A stretch of DNA of 17,074 nt from JAFDED01 sp964611635 (GCA_964611635.1 CAZTAS010000142.1:1-17074); one strand, 5' to 3'; shown: positions 1 to 6,727, counted from the first letter of the stretch. Program-made: numbers and translations. The notes: generated from the letters alone by a model not told the origin.

Positions 1-173
1 GGAGATCCTAAACCGCCAGCTTATTCTTTTTTCAAAGAGCTAAAGTGTTACAAATTATCTATTTTGCATAATATAGTCAATTTTTCTTAAAGTCAAGGCT
101 TTTTTGCTTCAATTTCAATTTTTATATAAACGTTCGCTTCCACTTCTGGAAGACAATAATAGGTCGGAGGATC
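1..173. other. AT-rich left edge without a gene
   Basis: No open frame with coding character is visible here on either strand. The stretch lies downstream of the leftward ThiF/MoeB-like gene, so it should hold that transcript's end. The only structure seen is a short hairpin at 137-152. The preceding sequence is rich in A and T with several T runs (for instance near 88-92 and 103-108), but none directly follows a GC-rich stem on the minus strand. Confidence 0.6.
137..152 (-). terminator. Possible weak terminator hairpin after the ThiF/MoeB-like gene
   Basis: CTTCCA and TGGAAG form a perfect 6-bp stem around a 4-base loop, about 20 bases past the stop codon of the leftward gene. On the minus strand the stem is followed by a mixed A/T sequence and not by a clean T tract, so intrinsic termination would be weak. 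It may be only a 3'-end stabilising hairpin or chance. Confidence 0.25.
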
Positions 174-1004
174 TCATTTCAGCAAATCATCATCAGCGGC
201 GCACTCATACGGGATGTCCACCGGCCGCGTGATGGATGGATGTTCACCGCACAGGGGGCAGTCGGGGTTTTTCTGCAAAAACGCCTCGGCCCACTGGAAG
301 TTCAGCGTGTCGATGTGTATCATCCTGCCCACCAGTGACTTTCCGATCCCCAGGATCTCCTTTATGGCCTCCATGGCCTGCGCGGTGCCGATCATACCGG
401 CCACCGCACCCATGATGCCGGCCTCCTGGCACGTGGGAACCGTCCCTGGAGGCGGAGGCTCCGGCAGGAGGCAGCGGTAACACGGGCTATCGGTGCCCGG
501 GCGGAACATGGCAATCTGGCCTTCGAACCTCAGCACCGCTCCCCAAACCAGGGTCTTCCGCGCAAAGAAGCATGCATCGTTTATCAGGAAGCGGGTGGGA
601 AAATTGTCGGAGCAGTCCACGATGATGTCGTAGCGGCGGAACAGATCAACGGCAGAATCGGCCCGCAGGCTAATGAAGTGCTCCTCCACTTCCACCTCCG
701 GGTTGATGGCGCGAAGATTCTCACTGCCTGAGGCGACTTTCGGGCGCCTCAGGTCCCGTGTTTGATGAAGTATCTGCCGCTGAAGGTTGCTCAGATTAAC
801 CCGGTCCGAATCCACAAGCCCGATGGTCCCAACGCCTGCCGCCGCCAGGTAGATGGCCGCCGGTGAGCCAAGCCCGCCTGCACCAATGAACAGAACGCGG
901 GCGTTGCCAAGCTTGCGCTGGCCCGCGCCCCCGACGCCGGGGAGGATGAGCTGGCGACTGTAGCGCAACAGTTGCTTCTCTGAGAGCCCAAAAAACTTTT
1001 CCAT
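174..1004 (-). CDS. ThiF/MoeB/HesA-family sulfur-carrier adenylyltransferase (E1-like)
   Basis: This 276-residue protein belongs to the E1-like superfamily that uses ATP to adenylate the C-terminal Gly-Gly of a ubiquitin-like sulfur carrier (MoaD, ThiS or a related protein), a cytoplasmic step in molybdopterin, thiamine or cysteine/homocysteine sulfur transfer. Visible signatures are the nucleotide-binding loop GAGGLGS (41-47), the DSDRVNLSNLQRQ segment (65-77), DCSDNFPTR (130-138) and four zinc-ligand cysteines C175, C178, C249 and C252. C192, in TCQEAG, sits where family members place a candidate sulfur-transfer cysteine. Length is usual for MoeB/ThiF; there is no C-terminal rhodanese domain. 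The start is not well fixed: AAAGGT abuts the ATG and a better Shine-Dalgarno is absent. It follows a TusA-like gene on the same strand after 84 bases, so joint transcription and a shared sulfur-trafficking role are likely. No MoaD/ThiS-like carrier is in the window, so the exact partner, and MoeB versus ThiF, stay open. Confidence 0.9.
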   Translation of the reverse strand: MEKFFGLSEKQLLRYSRQLILPGVGGAGQRKLGNARVLFIGAGGLGSPAAIYLAAAGVGTIGLVDSDRVNLSNLQRQILHQTRDLRRPKVASGSENLRAINPEVEVEEHFISLRADSAVDLFRRYDIIVDCSDNFPTRFLINDACFFARKTLVWGAVLRFEGQIAMFRPGTDSPCYRCLLPEPPPPGTVPTCQEAGIMGAVAGMIGTAQAMEAIKEILGIGKSLVGRMIHIDTLNFQWAEAFLQKNPDCPLCGEHPSITRPVDIPYECAADDDLLK

Positions 1005-1088
1005 ACCTTTGAATTCCCTGTTGCCGTTTATACCTTGATGATAAAGAATTGTATTATGTGTGCTCAGGCTATCAAGACCGACCCTCGG

Positions 1089-1352
1089 TCATGCCTTGCG
1101 AATCAAAAGCCTGTAATAATCATGCTCCTTCCTGGCCGATAAGATTGTGTGGCCCTCACCCCGGACGCTGCGCGGCACATTCCGTAAGGGCTCATCCCCC
1201 TGTATCAGCACCTCCAGGGTCTGGCCGCTCTGCATGACTTCCAGCGTCAGCTTGGTCTTGACATACGTGATGGGGCAGTGGTCCTCACGGATATCCAGTG
1301 TCATGTCAGGATTTTCATTAGGTTGCACTTTGCCCACTGTCTCGTTCCTCAT
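1089..1352 (-). CDS. TusA/SirA-family sulfur carrier with CPxT active site
   Basis: The protein (87 residues from the first ATG) has the small TusA/SirA/YedF alpha-beta fold: the active-site segment CPITYVKTKLTLE (C26 onwards), then a strand region LEVLIQGDEP and an RSVRGEGH segment typical of the family's second half. TusA proteins carry a persulfide on this cysteine. The usual motif is CPxP; here the second proline is threonine (C26-P27-I28-T29). The start is uncertain. The first ATG (1352) has no good ribosome binding site; an in-frame GTG at codon 6 has AGGA a suitable distance upstream, and the ATG at codon 17 would give a protein of about 71 residues, closer to typical TusA length. It lies directly upstream of the ThiF/MoeB-like gene on the same strand, which supports sulfur transfer. 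The C-terminus is RKA and not Gly-Gly, so it is not itself an adenylation substrate of the E1-like partner. Confidence 0.8.
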   Translation of the reverse strand: MRNETVGKVQPNENPDMTLDIREDHCPITYVKTKLTLEVMQSGQTLEVLIQGDEPLRNVPRSVRGEGHTILSARKEHDYYRLLIRKA

Positions 1353-1767
1353 ATTCTGGCGACATTTACAAAGATTTTAGATGCTAATTTTTTCCATTTC
1401 CGCAATAACAGTATCTCTTCACAAAAAACGGCATATCCAGATAAAATATTTCCAATACAGGATGAAACCTTTTTCTTAAAACAGTATTTACTTTTCTTAT
1501 CATTATTGTCAAGATAAATCAGCCTCCAGGCGCCATAAAACCTGGAAATATCTCATTGTTTTCCCTTCTAGCGTATACGAAATTACTATTCTCACACTTC
1601 TACCATCTTTCTTCCTACCGGTTAAGTAGGAACAAATTTTTGTTAAAATAAATATCAGATTTTAGGAATTTAAAAAGTACTACCAAAAGAGGAAGAAATT
1701 CTGTATGCTGAATGTAAAAAAATAAAAAATATAATTATTAAAAAAATAGCACAATGCTGTATGAAAA

Positions 1768-1783
1768 GTCCACCGAGGTGGAC
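1768..1783 (-). other. Perfect 7-bp hairpin followed by TTTT on the minus strand
   Basis: GTCCACC and GGTGGAC are exact inverted copies around a 2-base centre, so a real RNA hairpin would open to about 6 bp with a 4-base loop. On the minus strand it is followed by TTTTC, which gives it the outline of a short rho-independent terminator. No leftward gene ending here was recognised, so its role is unknown. Confidence 0.35.
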
Positions 1784-1850
1784 GTCTGCTTGGGGAAAAC
1801 CTTCTGTGCAAACTGGATTCTAAGGTGATTTGCCGCCTATCAGGCTCTTC

Positions 1851-1916
1851 ATACCTTTCCGGCGAGGGCTTGCCTCGGTATCAAATTCGGCTTTGTGATC
1901 TGTATATTGAGATCAC
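1851..1916. other. Two adjacent inverted repeats, possible structured RNA
   Basis: ATACC (1851-1855) pairs with GGTAT (1877-1881), enclosing GAGG (1864-1867) pairing with CCTC (1873-1876), with an 8-base bulge on the left side. Immediately downstream GTGATCT (1895-1901) and AGATCAC (1910-1916) form a perfect 7-bp stem with an 8-base loop. I do not recognise a known riboswitch or RNA family. Chance pairing or decayed mobile-element sequence is an equal possibility. Confidence 0.25.
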
Positions 1917-2272
1917 TCTCAGCAATCGAACAATTTATTAAGTCCTGGAAGACGGAAATTTTTTTAAGGAAGATGTGGGCTTCGAGACCGCCCTTGTGAT
2001 ATTATCTTACCTGACCTCTCCGGGAGAAGCCGTATCATCTATAAGGTGGGTCTCTGAAAAGGAGCTGAAGGGGCGCGCAATGTTTTTTCGGAGAATTCAT
2101 GCGTTGCCCCTTGATCCTATGAAGATGCGATTCGGCCAATCCAATATGCTATTGACAACATGAGAAAATTGTTTTACCCATGAGCAGTCTAACTATTCAT
2201 TTCTTTAAATGCTATTTCGATTTCGGGGTATTATTTATGTCGCGTTTAACGAAAATTTCAGCACAGTAGAAG

Positions 2273-2386
2273 TTGTTTGCCACCATTATTGTTTTCATCG
2301 CCCTGGCAATTTTGGCATGTGATGATGGGAAAACATGTCAAGAAATAGAGAAACCACCAACCGTTGACAATCCAGAAATCGGTTGA
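2273..2386 (+). CDS. Short lipoprotein-like frame, possibly a remnant
   Basis: A 37-codon frame beginning with TTG reads LFATIIVFIALAILACDDG and then a short polar tail ending PEIG. The hydrophobic stretch followed by L-A-C looks like a type II (lipoprotein) signal peptide with C at residue 16. There is no ATG; a stop codon lies two codons upstream (2267-2269), and no clear Shine-Dalgarno is seen. The mature part would be only about 22 residues, so this is either a tiny entericidin-like lipoprotein with an unusual start or the broken front end of a lost lipoprotein gene. The downstream promoter candidate for the dehydrogenase overlaps its last codons. Confidence 0.3.
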   Translation: MFATIIVFIALAILACDDGKTCQEIEKPPTVDNPEIG

Positions 2387-2392
2387 TGTTAT
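2364..2392 (+). promoter_or_regulatory. Sigma70-type promoter candidate for the dehydrogenase operon
   Basis: A perfect TTGACA (-35, 2364-2369) is separated by 17 bases from TGTTAT (-10, 2387-2392), which matches the consensus at four of six positions. It lies about 150 bases upstream of the ATG at 2545, leaving a long AT-rich leader. No operator palindrome is obvious beside it. Confidence 0.45.
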
Positions 2393-2544
2393 ATCATTTT
2401 GGCGTAAAAAAGAATGTATTGGTCGAATATTTTCCCGGCGATATACCTTTTGCGGTATTAATGATTGAGAAAAGAAGCCTTTTTGAATTTCTTGGGCTTA
2501 ATTGTGAATATAGTAATGATAGCAAAAACACAAGGAGGTTCATC

Positions 2545-3711
2545 ATGGATTTCGCGCTGACTGAAGAGCAAAAAGCTATGCAGGAGATGGCCCGTTCTTT
2601 TGCCGAAAAAGAAATCGTGCCATTTGCCGACAAGTGGGACGAAGAACATCACTTTCCCATAGAAATCATAAAGAAGATGGGTGAGCTGGGTTTTTTCGGC
2701 ACCATTATTCCCGAGGAATACGGCGGCACCAACACGGGTTCCGGATTCATGAACATGGCTATTCTCAGCGAGGAGATTGCCCGCGCATCCAGCTCCATCC
2801 GGGTCTCATTCAATATGCAGACAGTTGGGTCAGCCCTCTCCATCTTAAGGGACGGCAACGACTACCAGAAGCAAAAATACATCCCCTCGCTGGTCAGCGC
2901 GGACATGATAGGCTGTTTCGCCATCACCGAGCCTGATGCAGGCTCCGATGTGCTGGCCATCAAGACGACGGCGGCGCTGGATGGCGACCACTACGTCTTG
3001 AACGGGACAAAGACATGGGTCTCCAATGCCCCCATTGCCGACTTGTGCATAGTGTATGCCTACACGGAACCCGAAAAAAAGAGCAAGGGAATGTCCACCT
3101 TTATCGTGGAGATGAAGAACTTCCCGGGCATCTCCACACAAATTCTGGACAAGATGGGAACCCGCTCCTCCATCACCGGTACTGTCATTCTCGAGGATGC
3201 CATGGTTCCCCGGGAAAACCTCATGGGAGACCACGGCCATGGCGTCAGGCACATCTTCACCTCGCTCAATCAGACGCGTTTGAGCTGTGCGGCCGGAGCG
3301 GTGGGCGTGGCGCAGGCCTGTCTTGATTCCGCAACCCGGTACTGCACGGAGCGGGTCCAGTTCGGCCAACAGATAGGGCAGTTTCAGATGAACCAGGAGA
3401 TGATAGCCAACATGGCGGTGGAGGTTCAGGCCGCCCGGCTGCTGACTTATCAGGCTGCCTGGCAGAAAGACCAGGGCCAGATCAATAATGGGCTGGAGAT
3501 CTCTTACGCCAAGTATTTTGCCGGTGAAGCGGCCGCCAGGGCCGCCCACAGCGCCATGAAAATATTGGGTGCATACGGATACTCCACGGAGTACCCCGTG
3601 GCTCGCTACTTCCGCGATGCGGTGCTGTACCAGATCGTGGAAGGGACTGCCAACATTCAGAAAATGATCATCGCTATGGACCAGCTAGGCTACCGGAAAG
3701 CAAGCCGATAA
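2545..3711 (+). CDS. Acyl-CoA dehydrogenase, probably a non-decarboxylating glutaryl-CoA dehydrogenase
   Basis: This 388-residue FAD enzyme has the acyl-CoA dehydrogenase order: N-terminal helices (1-120), the beta domain with CFAITEPDAGSD (124-135) and WVSNAP (158-163), and the C-terminal helical domain with RVQFGQQIGQFQ (270-281) and the catalytic segment IVEGTANIQ (364-372). E366 is the expected base. R86, in SSIRVSF, lines up by eye with the arginine of glutaryl-CoA dehydrogenases (human Arg94) that binds the free carboxylate; most short-chain acyl-CoA dehydrogenases lack it. V365 stands before the base where decarboxylating enzymes have Tyr (human Tyr369), and the position matching human Glu87 appears to be Ala79. 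This is the pattern associated with enzymes that release glutaconyl-CoA without decarboxylation. The frame is open back to 2383, but AAGGAGGT directly before the ATG at 2545 fixes the start. The next gene supplies a decarboxylase subunit, which agrees. Another dicarboxyl-CoA dehydrogenase, for example a benzylsuccinyl-CoA type, remains possible. Confidence 0.8.
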   Translation: MDFALTEEQKAMQEMARSFAEKEIVPFADKWDEEHHFPIEIIKKMGELGFFGTIIPEEYGGTNTGSGFMNMAILSEEIARASSSIRVSFNMQTVGSALSILRDGNDYQKQKYIPSLVSADMIGCFAITEPDAGSDVLAIKTTAALDGDHYVLNGTKTWVSNAPIADLCIVYAYTEPEKKSKGMSTFIVEMKNFPGISTQILDKMGTRSSITGTVILEDAMVPRENLMGDHGHGVRHIFTSLNQTRLSCAAGAVGVAQACLDSATRYCTERVQFGQQIGQFQMNQEMIANMAVEVQAARLLTYQAAWQKDQGQINNGLEISYAKYFAGEAAARAAHSAMKILGAYGYSTEYPVARYFRDAVLYQIVEGTANIQKMIIAMDQLGYRKASR

Positions 3712-3787
3712 AGGTAATTGGTTGCAAAGACGATTTTTCACAAGGTGCGGCTGGGGATAATTCTGTAAGTGTGCTAAGGAGGAAATG

Positions 3788-5347
3788 ATGGAACAAAAGG
3801 GATACCAGGCCATTTATGAGGAATATCAGGAAAAAAGAAACAAAATCATGGCCATGGGTGGAGAACAAGCCGTCCAGAAACAGCTCAAGAGCGGGAAAAT
3901 GTCGGCGCGCGAGCGAATCGAATATTTTTTTGACCCAGGAACATTCACCGAAATCGGCTTGTTCATCAAAAACCGGACCACGGCTTTCGGAATGGACAGG
4001 AGAGAGGTTCCGGCCGAAGGAGTCATTGTGGGTTTCGGCAAGGTCAACGGCCGATATGTGATGGCCGCTGCCGAGGACTATACCACTATGGCCGGCACCT
4101 TCGGCGAGTACCACGGCAAAAAATTCGCCCAGGCCATAGACATGGCTAAGGAGAAAGGGATCCCCTTTGTAGGGATGAACGATTCGGGAGGAGCACGGCT
4201 CCAGGAGGGGATGGATACCTTACAGTGCTATGCATGGCTGTTTCGCTCGCAAATTTTGGCCTCAGGAATCATCCCGCAGATAGCTTTGATGATGGGCCCA
4301 TGCCTTGGAGGTCAGGCCTACCATCCCATCATGCAGGACTTTGTCTTCCAAAACAGGAAAACGGGTTTCATGGGTATCGCCGGGCCCGCGTTTGTGAAAA
4401 CGCAAACAGGTGAAGACATCACCCTGGAGAAGCTATGCGGTGTAGATGCCCACGCTTTTAAAACCGGACAAACGCACCTTATCACTGAGGATGACCGGGA
4501 CAGCCTGGATAAGGCTAAGGAGCTTCTGCAATTCCTCCCCTTCAACAACAAAGAAAAACCGCCCCTGGTTGAGACCGATGATGATCCTGACAGAGTAGTT
4601 ACTGAGCTGGACGAACTGGTGCCAGAGCGACCATCAAAGCCCTTCGATATGCACGAAGTGATCAACCGGATTGTTGATAATGGCTACTTCTTCAAGATTT
4701 TCAAGGATTTCGCCAAGAACGTCATAATCGGCTTTGCGCGATTCGGCGGCCGATCGACGGGGATCGTAGCCAGTCAACCGAGCTGGCTGGCCGGTGCCAT
4801 CGACTGCGACGCCGCGGATAAAGTGGCCCGCTTCGTCAGATTCTGTGACCTCTTCAACATACCCCTGGTGAACCTGCACGACACACCGGGTTATTGGATC
4901 GGCTCCAAAGAGGAGTGGAAGGGGATTCTTCGTCACGGCGCCAAGATGCTTTATGCATACATCGATGCCACGGTGCCCAAGGTCTCGGTAATCATTCGGA
5001 AATCATTTGCAGGAGCTTATCTGGGGATGTGCTGCAAGGACACCGGGGCTGACTTCATGTACGCATGGCCCAATGCCAGGGTGACAATCGTGGGCGCGGA
5101 CACTTCGGCCAGCGTCATCTTTGCAAGGGAGATCAGAGATGCCGACAATCCCGAAGAAGTGAAGACCAGAAGGATCGAAGAATACCACAAGATGTACGAG
5201 AATCCTTACCGCGGAGCCGAACGTGGATACATCGACGACGTGATCATGCCTCGCGATACGCGCAAAATCATCAACCGGTCTCTGGACCTGCTGGAGAACA
5301 AGTCAGAGACGCGGCCCTGGAGAAAGTATTCCAATATAAACCTTTAA
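3788..5347 (+). CDS. gcdA: Carboxyltransferase, probably glutaconyl-CoA decarboxylase alpha subunit
   Basis: A 519-residue protein of two crotonase-fold carboxyltransferase halves, as in propionyl-CoA carboxylase beta and glutaconyl-CoA decarboxylase alpha subunits. The N-half shows DSGGARLQEG (132-141), GPCLGGQAYH (170-179) and CGVDAHAF (217-224); the C-half shows HDTPGYWIG (364-372), GILRHGAKMLYAY (379-391) and KSFAGAYLG (405-413), which form the oxyanion and biotin-carboxyl sites. It moves a carboxyl group between an acyl-CoA and biotin. AAGGAGG (3776-3782) lies 5 bases before the second of two adjacent ATGs (3788), which is preferred over 3785. It follows the glutaryl-CoA dehydrogenase-like gene by 76 bases on the same strand. 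The pair suggests glutaconyl-CoA to crotonyl-CoA conversion coupled to a sodium pump. The biotin carrier and membrane subunits are not present nearby, so they must be encoded elsewhere. A plain acyl-CoA carboxylase beta subunit is the main alternative. Confidence 0.72.
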   Translation: MEQKGYQAIYEEYQEKRNKIMAMGGEQAVQKQLKSGKMSARERIEYFFDPGTFTEIGLFIKNRTTAFGMDRREVPAEGVIVGFGKVNGRYVMAAAEDYTTMAGTFGEYHGKKFAQAIDMAKEKGIPFVGMNDSGGARLQEGMDTLQCYAWLFRSQILASGIIPQIALMMGPCLGGQAYHPIMQDFVFQNRKTGFMGIAGPAFVKTQTGEDITLEKLCGVDAHAFKTGQTHLITEDDRDSLDKAKELLQFLPFNNKEKPPLVETDDDPDRVVTELDELVPERPSKPFDMHEVINRIVDNGYFFKIFKDFAKNVIIGFARFGGRSTGIVASQPSWLAGAIDCDAADKVARFVRFCDLFNIPLVNLHDTPGYWIGSKEEWKGILRHGAKMLYAYIDATVPKVSVIIRKSFAGAYLGMCCKDTGADFMYAWPNARVTIVGADTSASVIFAREIRDADNPEEVKTRRIEEYHKMYENPYRGAERGYIDDVIMPRDTRKIINRSLDLLENKSETRPWRKYSNINL

Positions 5348-5467
5348 ATACGCATGCCTTTGCCACCAGTTCCAGGTCTGACAAGAAGGATCGTGGCAGG
5401 CGCTCTCGGTTCAGCCACTTTGTGCAACGCTATGGAGGCAAATGGCTTCTAATAGGCGAGCCACAAT

Positions 5468-5496
5468 GTAAGGGCGAGGTTTATTCCCTTCCTTAC
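5468..5496. repeat. REP-like palindrome, copy A
   Basis: An imperfect palindrome opening with GTAAGG and closing with CCTTAC around a TTTATT centre. Its first 25 bases match the reverse complement of copy B at 21 positions by eye. The two copies lie 87 bases apart, head to head, as in paired REP (BIME-like) elements or the two ends of a small MITE. Whether the family is repeated elsewhere in the genome cannot be seen here. Confidence 0.5.
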
Positions 5497-5583
5497 GTTG
5501 CTGTAGTCATAGAGCGGGTTCCTTGCTGAGGGTGGCGGGGACGTCCTGCCATGAATAATCACGACCATGCAACAGGACTTTAT

Positions 5584-5606
5584 AGGGCGGGAATAAAACC
5601 CGCCCT
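5584..5606. repeat. REP-like palindrome, copy B
   Basis: AGGGCGGG and CCCGCCCT form a perfect 8-bp GC-rich stem around a 7-base A-rich loop, the better preserved partner of the palindrome at 5468-5496 and in the opposite orientation. It is a strong hairpin and could also act as a bidirectional transcription barrier between the converging carboxyltransferase and methyltransferase genes, though the T tract is short on both strands. Confidence 0.55.
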
Positions 5607-5694
5607 TACGTTTGGAGAAAGGGAACATTTAGAACCCTGGAAAAATCTTGTGCTACGCCTTACGTTACTGATACGAATATAATCCGATATGAAA

Positions 5695-5710
5695 TCACGC
5701 ATGCGCGTGA
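5695..5710. other. Short inverted repeat after the methyltransferase gene
   Basis: TCACGC and GCGTGA are exact inverted copies around ATGC. It lies about 30 bases beyond the stop of the leftward methyltransferase gene. No T tract follows on the minus strand, so it is at most a weak transcript-end hairpin. Confidence 0.25.
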
Positions 5711-5741
5711 GCTATGTCAGCCGCAAGACAGGAGACCGGGA

Positions 5742-6392
5742 TTATTTAGGAGTTAAAACCCAAGCGGCCCAGAGCATGTGGGCATGCTCCTTCCCCCCGT
5801 GGTCTTCACGTTCCTCTACCCTCTGAAAACGCGCTATATGGAACCCCGCGAGTTGCTCCAGCAGATCCGCCTCGCTGAAAAAATGGGCTGGTCTGCCACC
5901 TCTGGCGTCGAACGTCCCGGTCTCCACCTCTGTGCCTCTGCCGTATCCAGGGTCAAATTCGCTGAAAACGCTCAGGACCACAGGAGCCCCGGGGGCCAGC
6001 ACACGGCGGAGTTCTCTCATCACCCGGGCCCTGTCTTCGCGCAGGAAAAAGTGCAGAAAGTTGAACAGGTAAGCTCCCTCGAATGACCCCGGCGCAAAAG
6101 GGCACCACCTAGCATCCACCTGGACCAGTGCAGATGAGACAGACTCGGATAAAAGCCATTCACGAGCAATGTGCAGCGCGCTCAGAGCTACATCGAAGCC
6201 CGTGACTGAAAACCCCTCCCTTGCGAACAGTAAGCAGTGGCGTCCGTATGAACAGCCCGGCACCAGGATCTTTCTGGCGTCGAAATCTCGGAAAAGCCTC
6301 ACCGCCTCAATGGCCGTAAGGCTTGGCTTCTCTCCCCACACCTTGCCATCATTCCGAAATCTTGTTTCCCAGTAAACAAAATCTGTGTTCAT
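5742..6392 (-). CDS. Class I SAM-dependent methyltransferase, TPMT/TehB-like
   Basis: The 216-residue protein has a Rossmann-type methyltransferase core. The SAM-binding motif I appears as ILVPGCSYGRH, followed by VTGFDVALSAL for the ribose-binding acidic strand end, VQVDARWCPF (motif II region), FLHFF and the closing VLAPGAPVVLSVFSEF. The opening YWETRF and EKPS segments and the closing HAHMLWAAW resemble small thiopurine/tellurite-type methyltransferases. The substrate cannot be told from sequence; candidates are thiols, chalcogen oxyanions or small metabolites. AGGAT stands about 10 bases before the ATG, an acceptable ribosome binding site. The gene is transcribed alone. A perfect palindrome 15 bases upstream of the start codon (6407-6428) may control it. 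Confidence 0.8.
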   Translation of the reverse strand: MNTDFVYWETRFRNDGKVWGEKPSLTAIEAVRLFRDFDARKILVPGCSYGRHCLLFAREGFSVTGFDVALSALHIAREWLLSESVSSALVQVDARWCPFAPGSFEGAYLFNFLHFFLREDRARVMRELRRVLAPGAPVVLSVFSEFDPGYGRGTEVETGTFDARGGRPAHFFSEADLLEQLAGFHIARFQRVEEREDHGGKEHAHMLWAAWVLTPK

Positions 6393-6406
6393 GGCCTATA
6401 ATCCTG

Positions 6407-6428
6407 AATGAGGCAGCTTTGCCTCATT
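6407..6428. promoter_or_regulatory. Perfect 9-bp inverted repeat upstream of the methyltransferase
   Basis: AATGAGGCA and TGCCTCATT are exact inverted copies around a 4-base GCTT spacer. The element ends 14 bases before the methyltransferase start codon, upstream of its AGGAT ribosome binding site. No T run follows the stem on the minus strand, so it is unlike a terminator; an operator site or a 5'-leader hairpin are the likely readings. Confidence 0.5.
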
Positions 6429-6697
6429 TCAAAAATACATAGCAGCCTCAAGAAATTCGTGTTGGAGCCATAATTCCTTGATGCATTCCCATCTACCACC
6501 GGCGGCACGATTATGGATAGAGAACAATCCCTTTGTCAAGCCAAAAGCGAAAAATGGGAAGGCAGGGGCGATATTGACGAACAGCTTATCAATATATATA
6601 GTACCAATGACATAAGTTGAAAAAATAGACCGAAGAACACAAAGTGGGATCAAACCTCAAAGGCCGTGCGTCCCGCTCAGCTTCCACGAACTACGGC

Positions 6698-6710
6698 CGG
6701 TATATTACCG
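6698..6710. other. Small palindrome upstream of the cobalamin adenosyltransferase
   Basis: CGGTA and TACCG flank a TAT centre, 17 bases before the start codon and just upstream of the AAGGTG ribosome binding site. It may be an operator or chance. Confidence 0.25.
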
Positions 6711-6727
6711 CATAAGGTGTTCTGAAT

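Larger units (their letters stand above)
1353..2544. other. 1.2-kb AT-rich intergenic region with hairpins and no convincing full gene
   Basis: This gap separates the leftward sulfur-transfer pair from the rightward dehydrogenase. Positions 1380-1760 are strongly AT-rich and hold nothing recognisable. Between 1768 and 1916 three hairpin-capable segments follow one another (listed separately). A 62-codon frame opening with GTG at 1975 has no homology I recognise and no good ribosome binding site. A short lipoprotein-like frame lies at 2273-2386 and a promoter candidate at 2364-2392. The composition and broken frames suggest decayed sequence, which is an inference. Confidence 0.6.
5348..5741. 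other. Intergenic region carrying paired palindromic repeats
   Basis: No gene is visible between the carboxyltransferase stop and the convergent methyltransferase. The region holds two related palindromes in opposite orientation (5468-5496 and 5584-5606) and a third, unrelated one at 5695-5710. A 154-codon frame covering 5065-5529 is a shadow of the carboxyltransferase gene that runs on into this region and is not considered real. Confidence 0.6.
6393..6727. other. Divergent intergenic region between methyltransferase and cobalamin adenosyltransferase
   Basis: This gap must carry promoters for two divergent genes. It contains the perfect palindrome at 6407-6428 next to the methyltransferase and a smaller one at 6698-6710 next to the adenosyltransferase. 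A 74-codon minus frame (6429-6653), starting with TTG, has no recognisable domain or ribosome binding site and is not called. No convincing sigma70 promoter pair was identified. Confidence 0.5.

Noticed and set aside
1975..2163. 62-codon plus-strand frame in the left gap
   Set aside because: GTG start without a ribosome binding site and no family I recognise; kept only as part of the gap description.
2845..3549. 234-codon minus-strand open frame
   Set aside because: It lies wholly antisense to the acyl-CoA dehydrogenase, whose motifs and ribosome binding site are clear; the antisense product has no recognisable domain.
5065..5529. 154-codon plus-strand frame running past the end of the carboxyltransferase gene
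   Set aside because: Most of it is an out-of-frame shadow of the carboxyltransferase C-terminal half, and the tail crosses a repeat.
6429..6653. 74-codon minus-strand frame between the methyltransferase and the cobalamin adenosyltransferase
   Set aside because: It starts with TTG, has no Shine-Dalgarno sequence and no recognisable domain, and would fill the divergent promoter region.
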